Shown in pieces: positions 58,152 to 64,000 of a stretch of 64,000 nt of DNA. The first letter of the stretch is position 1. Each line of letters opens with the position of its first letter. This DNA is from Marinomonas fungiae (lineage in GTDB: Bacteria > Pseudomonadota > Gammaproteobacteria > Pseudomonadales > Marinomonadaceae), in NCBI RefSeq assembly GCF_001418205.1, contig NZ_LIQF01000007.1:181654-245653 (forward strand). Reading direction: 5' to 3'. The position numbers and the translations under genes were made by a program. Below the pieces are notes generated by a model, which did not search any database, was not told where the DNA came from, and saw nothing but the letters and a program-made list of their open reading frames with translations.

Positions 58152-59467
58152 GGATTCGGAGAGATTGGCCAATCGGCGGCGTCCAAGGAGTCCAGTTGTT
58201 GATCAAATTGATGGCCGTGCCATTTTTCAATGAAACGATGCTCAGGATCGTACAGTTGTGTCTGCTTCTCTAGATTAAAGTGACGACCACCTCGCGGATC
58301 AGCACCAACCCCAGCGATGTATTGCCAGTTTCCCCAGTTTGATGCCACATCGTAATCGAGTAACTGCGATTCAAAATAGGCCGCGCCATAACGCCAATCA
58401 ATGCCTAAGTCATAAATTAAGCAACTGGCTGCTAACTGACGCCCGCGATTGCTCATAAACCCCGTTTCATTGAGCTGTTTCATACAGGCATTAACGATCG
58501 GGTAGTGCGTATTGCCTGAGCACCACTTGCGAAAGCGCTCAGAGTAAAAACTGCCTTGGTAATGTCCTTTGCCGATACCTTGACTACGAAATAATCGACT
58601 GCCGTAGCGGCTGGCATACCAATGGAAGTATTCACGCCACATTAGCTCGAAGAAAATCCAATAAGTGGACTCATTGGCCCCATGATCCCGTTCATAGGCC
58701 TCTAAGCAGGCTTTAATTTGACGTGCCGAGATGCTTCCTTGGGCTAGCCAAGGAGAAAGTTTGGTGGAGTTCTCCCAACCGTCTAGTTCATTACGAGTGT
58801 CTTTGTAGGTACTGGGTAAGTTGGTGGCAAAATAATCGCTTAATTGCGTTAGCGCTGCCTGTTCTCCGCCATTGAATAAGGCATGTTCCTGCGGCGTACG
58901 AATTGGCCAAGGCTTAAAGCCTGGTAAAGCTAAAACCGCCGTTGGCGGCAATTGGTTGACATCGGGCACCGGTGCAGTGACCTCGATAGATTCCAGCAAT
59001 TTACGGAATTTAGAGAAACTGTCGGGAAGTTCTTCCAAGTTAAAGGGCAATGCTGTTCGATCAAATAGGGTTAACCCTGAGTACTGTTTAAATTGAATAT
59101 CAGGGAAATCAAATATAAGCTGGTTGAGTGATTGCTGTTCATACCATCCTGGGTGATGATTTCGGTAGACGTGGGTAACAGGTAACTCGTTAAACAATAC
59201 AGGGAGGACGATCTGGGCGTGTTGCTGGGTCACAAACAGTGTTTGACCAAGGGCACTGAGATTTCTTGCTAGTTCGTCTAACGCATCATTGTTAAAACGA
59301 TCCCGTTTGGGAGACGGGGCGGATAAACTATTGAGCGCGGAATGCTGCGGTAGAAGAGAATCGCAATAAACGCAGATTAGCTGCTCTACCTCTTGGGCAG
59401 CGTGCCACAGCATGACTTGATCAGCAGTGCGCAAATCGTTACCAAACCAAATAACTCCAATGCTCAT
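58148..59467 (-). CDS. DASH-type cryptochrome
   Basis: A 439-residue cry-DASH protein, usually a single-strand CPD photolyase or light sensor. Diagnostic blocks are VIWFGNDLRTADQVML at the N-terminus, YKDTRNELDGWENSTKLSPWLAQGSIS-type sequence, WREYFHWYASRYG, NETGFMSNRGRQLAASCL and the long NWGNWQYIAGVGADPRGGRHFN region. AGGAG lies before the ATG at 59467; the longer frame to a TTG at 59491 has no site. It is the first gene of the three-gene photolyase operon. Confidence 0.95.
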   Translation of the reverse strand: MSIGVIWFGNDLRTADQVMLWHAAQEVEQLICVYCDSLLPQHSALNSLSAPSPKRDRFNNDALDELARNLSALGQTLFVTQQHAQIVLPVLFNELPVTHVYRNHHPGWYEQQSLNQLIFDFPDIQFKQYSGLTLFDRTALPFNLEELPDSFSKFRKLLESIEVTAPVPDVNQLPPTAVLALPGFKPWPIRTPQEHALFNGGEQAALTQLSDYFATNLPSTYKDTRNELDGWENSTKLSPWLAQGSISARQIKACLEAYERDHGANESTYWIFFELMWREYFHWYASRYGSRLFRSQGIGKGHYQGSFYSERFRKWCSGNTHYPIVNACMKQLNETGFMSNRGRQLAASCLIYDLGIDWRYGAAYFESQLLDYDVASNWGNWQYIAGVGADPRGGRHFNLEKQTQLYDPEHRFIEKWHGHQFDQQLDSLDAADWPISPNP

Positions 59468-59543
59468 AGGACTCTCCTGTTTTACTAACAAGTATTACGC
59501 AAAAAAGTGTTATTTGGATTGTAATAATCTGTGTGGGATATTC

Positions 59544-59572
59544 TTGTAAATCTAGGTGAGAATGAATATCAT
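59544..59572 (+). promoter_or_regulatory. Promoter of exbB
   Basis: TTGTAA (59544-59549) and TATCAT (59567-59572) are 17 bases apart and match the sigma-70 consensus at four and five of six positions. The expected start lies about 30 bases before the exbB ATG. Confidence 0.6.
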
Positions 59573-59576
59573 TGTT
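59558..59576. promoter_or_regulatory. Fur box over the exbB -10 region
   Basis: GAGAATGAATATCATTGTT matches 14 of 19 positions of the Fur consensus, counted by eye. It covers the -10 box of the exbB promoter, the position at which iron-loaded Fur would block transcription. Confidence 0.65.
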
Positions 59577-59608
59577 TTAAGTTAATCTTTACCTTCTTGG
59601 AGCGTGCA

Positions 59609-60283
59609 ATGAATAGCACAATGGATCAAATCAAAGACTTCTTAATCGTCGGCGGTCCAGTCGTTTGGATTTTGCTGGGGTTTTCAGTGGTCGCGGTGAC
59701 CATCGTCTTGGCAAAAACATGGCAGTTAACCACATTGCGCGCTGAAAGCCGTAAGTCTGTAGACGCTGCACTGGATGCATGGCGTAATCGTGATATCGAT
59801 GGCGCTTTAGCAAAGTTGTCTGACAAGCGTCCAGTTGAGAGTATTGTGGCGTATTCCATGGACGCGCTACGTCATGCAAATCGTGATGTAGCAACGGTGC
59901 GTGAAGAAGCAGAGCGTCGTGCCTTGAATGTGTTGCATGATTTGCGTTCATTTCTACGTCCTATGGAAATTATTGCTTCCTTAAGCCCACTGTTGGGTTT
60001 GTTGGGAACTGTCTTGGGTATGATTACTGCGTTCCAACAGATGGAAGCCGCCGGTAGCCAAGTGGATCCATCGGTTCTGTCAGGTGGTATTTGGCAGGCA
60101 TTGCTGACGACTGCCGTGGGTATTGCGGTAGCGATCCCTGTCGTAGCAATGCATGCTTGGTTAGAGCGTAAGGTAGAGCGTGTGGCGCATATTATGAACG
60201 ATGCGGTGACACAGGTTTTTACTTCGAAGGAAGGTGAACGCCTAGCTGCGGTAGCTGCTCGCGGAGTGCTGCATGCCGCTTAA
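59609..60283 (+). CDS. exbB: TonB-system proton channel protein ExbB
   Basis: An inner-membrane protein of 224 residues with three helices (about residues 15-37, 120-142 and 160-185). With ExbD it uses the proton gradient to energise TonB. The MotA/TolQ/ExbB blocks are IIASLSPLLGLLGTVLGMITAFQ and GIWQALLTTAVGIAVAIPVV. The ATG at 59609 gives the short periplasmic N-terminus usual for this family, with TTGGAG upstream. The frame continues to 59531 without a binding site. It overlaps exbD by 11 bases. Confidence 0.93.
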   Translation: MNSTMDQIKDFLIVGGPVVWILLGFSVVAVTIVLAKTWQLTTLRAESRKSVDAALDAWRNRDIDGALAKLSDKRPVESIVAYSMDALRHANRDVATVREEAERRALNVLHDLRSFLRPMEIIASLSPLLGLLGTVLGMITAFQQMEAAGSQVDPSVLSGGIWQALLTTAVGIAVAIPVVAMHAWLERKVERVAHIMNDAVTQVFTSKEGERLAAVAARGVLHAA

Positions 60284-60695
60284 GCTGGGACAGCCGCGTC
60301 GCAAGCAGCTGATCAGCTTGACACCCTTGATTGACGTGGTGTTTATCTTGTTGCTGTTCTTTATGTTAACGTCTTCTTTCGTAGCGTGGCGTACTGTGGA
60401 TACCCCCCTAGCAGCGCCACCAACGCCAGAGCAAGTAATGGAAGACAAGCAAGACCCACTGCTATTTGACCTGCAAGCTAATGACGGCATGGTTTGGTTT
60501 GAAGGCCAAGCTATATCACTCAGTGACAGTGATCGTATTCGCGATATTGTCCAAGCTCATTCCGATCGCTTGTTTGTACTACAGGCGGAAGAGGGCGTGA
60601 CACTTCAGTCTCTGATGACCCTTGCTGATCAACTGAAACTTCAAGGCGCGCAAAAGCTTTCCATTGCCAACGCATTTAACGAAGCGACAAAATGA
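60273..60695 (+). CDS. exbD: ExbD/TolR-family protein, first copy
   Basis: A 140-residue protein with one N-terminal helix carrying the proton-binding Asp: LTPLIDVVFILLLFFMLTSSF at about residues 16-36. The periplasmic domain follows. It partners with ExbB. It starts within the exbB end and finishes by ATGA overlap with the second ExbD-type gene. Confidence 0.93.
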   Translation: MPLKLGQPRRKQLISLTPLIDVVFILLLFFMLTSSFVAWRTVDTPLAAPPTPEQVMEDKQDPLLFDLQANDGMVWFEGQAISLSDSDRIRDIVQAHSDRLFVLQAEEGVTLQSLMTLADQLKLQGAQKLSIANAFNEATK

Positions 60696-61129
60696 ACATT
60701 GAAAAAAAGTTTATTGCCCAGCGTGATGGCCAAGGGGATGACAGTGTCATTCCTCTGATTAACGTCGTTTTCTTGATGTTGATCTTCTTTATGGTGGCAG
60801 GGCAAATCCAAAAGTCTGATCCGATCCAAATTACTCCTCCTAATTCGATCAACGAAGCGCGTCCGACTTCGGATCCAAATGTCTTGTTGTTGATTGGCGC
60901 GAATCAAGAATTGTATTTCAATGATGAGCCGATTGAGTTGGATGTGCTGGAAGGGCGTTTAACGCAACGGTTTGAGCAAGCGCAAGACAGAGAAGCATTT
61001 TGGGTACAAATCAAAGCAGATGGCGCGTTGGCGGTGGAAGACATGCGCCCGGTGTTTTCAGCCATTAGACGAGCGGGTTTGACGAAAGTGAGTGTGGCGA
61101 CGCAATTGGGACAGGGGCAATCGTTGTGA
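60692..61129 (+). CDS. ExbD/TolR-family protein, second copy
   Basis: A second, divergent ExbD-type protein (145 residues). The helix reads SVIPLINVVFLMLIFFMVAG, where Asn stands at the position of the proton-carrying Asp of the first copy (LIDVVF versus LINVVF). That replacement suggests it may not carry protons itself and could act as a structural partner in a mixed dimer. Start and end are both overlapping junctions (ATGA and GTGA). Tandem ExbD genes occur in other marine TonB systems. Confidence 0.88.
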   Translation: MNIEKKFIAQRDGQGDDSVIPLINVVFLMLIFFMVAGQIQKSDPIQITPPNSINEARPTSDPNVLLLIGANQELYFNDEPIELDVLEGRLTQRFEQAQDREAFWVQIKADGALAVEDMRPVFSAIRRAGLTKVSVATQLGQGQSL

Positions 61130-61896
61130 AGAAACAGCATTGGATGATTGCCGGAGGTATAGCCGTGTCTCTTCATGCGGGGGCTTTCTACGGTGCGTTT
61201 TATCATAACCAAGACTCAGGTAGCTTGGCTGCTGGCCAACAGGGGATTGAGTTTGATCTAGGCATGATGGGCGATATGGGGGTTGCAGAGGAAACCGTTG
61301 TTGCTCAAGCAGAAGTGACTCCGCCTCCGCCAGAACCTGAGCCGATTAAAGAGCCAGAGCCAGTACCTGAAGTGGAACCTGAGCCAGAACCTGAACCGCC
61401 GGTTGAAGAGGTTAAAGTGAAGCAAACCAGTGAAGTGGTGGCGCCCGAACCGAAGCCTGAACCAAAGCCGAAACCAAAGCCAAAGCCCGAACCGAAACCT
61501 GAGCCCAAGCCTCCGGTGGCTGAAAAAACAAATGCGACGCAAACCGTGGTGCAGCAGAAAGCCTCTACCGGCAGTTCTAATGCTGCAACCAGTGGCGGCG
61601 CGGCGGGAGCCACGGCAAACTACTATGCAAAATTGGCAGCGAAGCTGGCACAAAATAAGCGCTACCCTCGTCAATCACGTCGCCGTGGTGAAGAAGGGGT
61701 TGTGACCATTCGCTTTACCGCCCATGCTAGCGGTGATGCCAGCAATGTTCGTGTTGTAAAAAGCTCTGGCTCTGAGCGACTTGATGCTGCAGCTGTGGAT
61801 ATGGTGCATCGTGCTCAACCCCTGCCTGCGTTCAGCTTGGATATGGGCGATAAGCCACTGGATATTACCTTACCTGTGGCCTTCGAGCTGCGTTAA
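61126..61896 (+). CDS. tonB: TonB energy-transducing protein
   Basis: A 256-residue periplasm-spanning protein. It starts with GTG overlapping the previous stop. An N-terminal membrane anchor (about residues 5-27) is followed by a Pro-Glu and Pro-Lys repeat rod from about 65 to 130, and a C-terminal TonB domain with YPRQSRRRGEEGVVTIRF and the ending LDITLPVAFELR. It energises outer-membrane receptors, for example for siderophores. No receptor gene is in this window. Confidence 0.93.
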   Translation: MKKQHWMIAGGIAVSLHAGAFYGAFYHNQDSGSLAAGQQGIEFDLGMMGDMGVAEETVVAQAEVTPPPPEPEPIKEPEPVPEVEPEPEPEPPVEEVKVKQTSEVVAPEPKPEPKPKPKPKPEPKPEPKPPVAEKTNATQTVVQQKASTGSSNAATSGGAAGATANYYAKLAAKLAQNKRYPRQSRRRGEEGVVTIRFTAHASGDASNVRVVKSSGSERLDAAAVDMVHRAQPLPAFSLDMGDKPLDITLPVAFELR

Positions 61897-61906
61897 AAAA
61901 CGCCCA

Positions 61907-63022
61907 TCACTGCTTGGTCGAGCGTGGCAGCAACAGCCATACTCGACCAAAGTGCTTCAACTGTCCTGCGTGAAAGTGGGCTTCTTCACCAATTCCTTGG
62001 TACCAGTCGATATGACCAGGACCCTTGATTGCGCCGCCTTTGTCTTGCGCCAACAACAGACGAAACTCATGGCCAACCAATTCTCCTTGGGCATTGAGTT
62101 TAGGCACTTCACCTAGCAAGATACTGCCAAGGGGGATGACTTTAGGGTCAACCGCTACTGAGTAAAGCGGTGTCAACGGTACGTTAGCAGCGCCGACGGG
62201 CTGAGTCAGTCCTTCACTAAAGAACAAATAGCTGGGGTTGGTCGACATGACTTCACGCATCTGTTCCGGATGAGCCGCGAGCCATTCACGGATCGCTTGA
62301 GCCGACATCTCCGCACGGGGAATTTCGTCACGTTCAATCAGTATTTTTCCTATGCTGCGATAGGCATGGCCATTGACTCCGCCCCAAGATAGCAAACGGC
62401 GCTCACCGTCCTCAAACTCCACCATGCCTGAGCCTTGCACATGCAGGAAGAAGTTATCGACTAAGCTTGATGTATAAGCGATCTCTAAACCTTGTCCGTC
62501 CAAAGCGCCTTCAAAATCAATCTGTTCTCGAGACGGTAGCGGAGTGCCTTTGGGTAAATTAGGCTTGCGATAGAGCGGGTATTTATAAATCTCGTCCGGC
62601 TGATGGCGAACCGACATTATTGGCACATAGTAGCCGGTAATTTGCACGTTGCCACGCTGATCCATGCCAGCGATTTGATGAGCACTTAGCTGCGGCCAAT
62701 AAGTCGGGTGGTCGATCCAAGTGCGGATTTCCTCCGCCGTAGCACGCAAATCATCACGGCTTACTTGAATATTATCCAAGTCATAGTTCTGCGGCTTGAT
62801 ACGATCTAGATAGCGTATTTGCTGCTGAATCCCATTTACAAAAGTCGCATCAGGGTAAGGAAAGCCCGGCGGTAAGCGTTCGCCAAGGTACAGCTGCTCA
62901 CGCTTAGGCGCTTCTTTATCACGTCCGTTATTTGGGAAGTCATTTGAGGAATCAATTTCGCGCGTGCTACAGGCAGATAAAATCAACAAAGGTAAAAGTA
63001 AAACTAAGAATCTTGGTGTCAT
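61907..63022 (-). CDS. mltA: Membrane-bound lytic murein transglycosylase A
   Basis: A lipoprotein of 371 residues that cuts peptidoglycan glycan strands. The lipobox LSAC places the modified Cys at residue 18. The MltA and 3D domains show YYVPIMSVRHQPDEIYKYPLY, EIAYTSSLVDNFFLHVQGSG, and the catalytic Asp region LLLAQDKGGAIKGPGHIDWY near the C-terminus. I start at 63022, since it gives a short lipoprotein signal; the site before it is weak. An in-frame extension to 63100 overlaps the next gene and is unlikely. Confidence 0.93.
   Translation of the reverse strand: MTPRFLVLLLPLLILSACSTREIDSSNDFPNNGRDKEAPKREQLYLGERLPPGFPYPDATFVNGIQQQIRYLDRIKPQNYDLDNIQVSRDDLRATAEEIRTWIDHPTYWPQLSAHQIAGMDQRGNVQITGYYVPIMSVRHQPDEIYKYPLYRKPNLPKGTPLPSREQIDFEGALDGQGLEIAYTSSLVDNFFLHVQGSGMVEFEDGERRLLSWGGVNGHAYRSIGKILIERDEIPRAEMSAQAIREWLAAHPEQMREVMSTNPSYLFFSEGLTQPVGAANVPLTPLYSVAVDPKVIPLGSILLGEVPKLNAQGELVGHEFRLLLAQDKGGAIKGPGHIDWYQGIGEEAHFHAGQLKHFGRVWLLLPRSTKQ
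61912..61953 (-). terminator. Hairpin at the mltA 3' end, possible terminator
   Basis: TTGGTCGAG (61914-61922) and CTCGACCAA (61942-61950) pair perfectly, with a further TGGC/GCCA inside. On the minus strand six Ts follow after about 16 bases. It lies over the last codons of mltA, between it and the converging tonB. Confidence 0.55.
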
Positions 63023-63075
63023 AGGAACAACGGCTAGAGATAAAAACGATAAGACTGAAGAATCGCGCAATAAGT

Positions 63076-63666
63076 TCAGATTAATGCATGCATAAGGCAT
63101 TCATAAGCTTGGCGTAGACTGATAAAGCGCTCTGGGTCGCCACCACGGTCTGGATGAGCATCCCGTGCTAGCTTGCGATATTGACGCTTAATCGCGTCTT
63201 TATCATCAATGAAGTCAACGTGTAATGCTAGGGTCTTTAAGGCATCTTTACGCTCATCAATGGTGGCAATGCCATTGTAAAAGCTTTGCAGTAGCTGCTC
63301 GACAGCGTCTTTATCAGTGTTGACGTATTCGTCCCAGTCCATGTAGTAAGCGCCTAACTTGGCATCGTGGCTATCGGATAAGGTGGTGCAGTCACTGGTT
63401 GCTTCTGGCGGCGCGTATTGTAGGTTGACGCGCATACCCGTGATATTAAGGGTGATTTGTTCCTCAACCCAGAGGCTGTTTTTCAGCTGATACAGAGCAT
63501 TCATGATTAAAAAGTGCTGGCGAAACAGCAGCAAGTTTTGATCCTCTGCCAGCTTGCTAAGCATAGGGTGCTTGGCTTTCAGTGCCTTGAGTAGATCATA
63601 CTCTTCGATTCCCTCTGGGTGATCGCGAAGAAAGGCTAAAATATCGGGTATTAAAGGGTTTCTCAT
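63076..63666 (-). CDS. DnaJ-related co-chaperone protein
   Basis: A 196-residue protein. The N-terminal about 125 residues form the DNAJ-related domain (PLIPDILAFLRDHPEGIEEYDLLKALK). The C-terminal about 55 residues form a J domain with the HPD motif in RKLARDAHPDRGGDPERF. This domain order, J at the C-terminus, is usual for the family. I start at 63666 with TTGGAG upstream; the frame extends to 63729 without support. Its client is unknown. Confidence 0.88.
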   Translation of the reverse strand: MRNPLIPDILAFLRDHPEGIEEYDLLKALKAKHPMLSKLAEDQNLLLFRQHFLIMNALYQLKNSLWVEEQITLNITGMRVNLQYAPPEATSDCTTLSDSHDAKLGAYYMDWDEYVNTDKDAVEQLLQSFYNGIATIDERKDALKTLALHVDFIDDKDAIKRQYRKLARDAHPDRGGDPERFISLRQAYECLMHALI

Positions 63667-63752
63667 ATCGGTGCTCCAAGGTCCATTTAAGTGTAGATGA
63701 CGTAAATTGGAAGGGTCAAAGCACGACATGTAACCACGAGGTTTATTTACGT

Positions 63753-63920
63753 ATGCTAGTATACATTCTGTTACTTTTGGCGTTAATGGCGGTTTTTTTG
63801 GGTCCCCAGCTGTGGGTGAAACGGGTCCTAAGACAGTATCAATCCCCGCGCCCAGACTTACCAGGCACCGGAGGTGAGCTGGCTCAGCACTTGCTAAAGC
63901 GCTATGTAAGCGTCCGGTAA
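63753..63920 (+). pseudogene. Truncated zinc metallopeptidase (YugP family) remnant
   Basis: The frame reads MLVYILLLLALMAVFLGPQL and WVKRVLRQYQSPRPDLPGTG, then GELAQHLLKRYVSVR and a stop, 55 residues in all. The membrane helix and PDLPGTGGELAQHLL match the beginning of YugP-type zinc metallopeptidases, which normally run to about 225 residues with an HEIGHA-type motif. That part is absent here, and the sequence passes directly into the next gene's upstream region. A deletion after codon 50 is the simplest explanation. GAGG precedes the ATG. Confidence 0.6.
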
Positions 63921-63980
63921 TCTACACATTCACTCGTTAATTCAATCACACTAACCTCTCCATTTTTACGGAGATAAATC

Positions 63981-64000
63981 ATGATTGGGTTTTCTGAGTC
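63981..64000 (+). CDS. Start of a further gene, cut by window edge
   Basis: ACGGAG at about 63969-63974 is followed seven bases later by an ATG and the codons for MIGFSE. Too little is visible to name it. Confidence 0.5.

Noticed and set aside
61305..61613. Minus-strand 102-residue frame, almost all Gly and Ser
   Set aside because: It is the antisense of the Pro-Glu/Pro-Lys repeat of tonB. Low-complexity coding on one strand opens frames on the other. It has no start support.

Overview
The window looks like chromosomal DNA from a marine gammaproteobacterium of the Oceanospirillales type (Marinomonas or a relative). The evidence is the order mrcA / hof-pil genes - secretin - aroK - aroB - damX - gltB - gltD, three TRAP transporter genes, an uptake ugp operon, a DAB inorganic-carbon pump and several light-repair genes. 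The strain name is inference. I found no rRNA, tRNA, CRISPR array, insertion sequence or prophage. Coding density is high, and only one gene-free stretch exceeds 300 bases (27195-27595).

Layout. 1-2898 (minus): a hybrid sensor kinase cut by the left edge. 3177-10307 (minus): a LysR regulator, a D-glutamate cyclase-family protein, a TRAP transporter and 5-oxoprolinase PxpABC, read here as one uptake and catabolic unit for 5-oxoproline or D-glutamate. 10491-11812: three small membrane proteins. 11932-18402: ugpB-A-E-C-Q with a DeoR regulator and a HAD phosphatase, for glycerophosphodiester or glycerol-3-phosphate use. 18479-27194: mrcA facing away from a shortened pilus/DNA-uptake secretin cluster, then aroK, aroB and damX. 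27596-33554: glutamate synthase gltBD. 33838-38821: a chemoreceptor, an FMN reductase-like protein, a ParA-like gene broken by one in-frame stop, an M23 peptidase and a DUF2059 protein. 39042-43679: xanthine dehydrogenase xdhABC. 43890-48871: dabA-dabB (minus) facing away from a LysR gene. 48989-53705: a lactate permease-family protein, a Kef-type antiporter, a Bcr/CflA drug exporter and a DUF2256 mini-protein. 53766-55085: a MATE exporter. 55114-59467 (minus): three photolyase/cryptochrome genes of three different subfamilies, joined by ATGA overlaps. 59609-61896: a Fur-type promoter and exbB-exbD-exbD-tonB. 61907-64000: mltA, a DnaJ-like gene, a remnant of a zinc metallopeptidase gene, and the start of a further gene.

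The most unusual signal is the leader of the Bcr/CflA exporter (52235-52314). It holds a ten-codon ORF with its own good ribosome binding site, two tandem 12-base repeats that are both perfectly complementary to the exporter's start-codon region, and an inner hairpin that hides the exporter's ribosome binding site. This has the architecture of drug-inducible translational attenuation as known for cmlA, cat and erm genes, here in front of a chromosomal housekeeping-type exporter. Other items worth a look are the coupled three-subfamily photolyase operon, mutually exclusive hairpins ahead of xdhABC, the amber stop in the ParA-like gene, and the pairing of D-glutamate cyclase with PxpABC.
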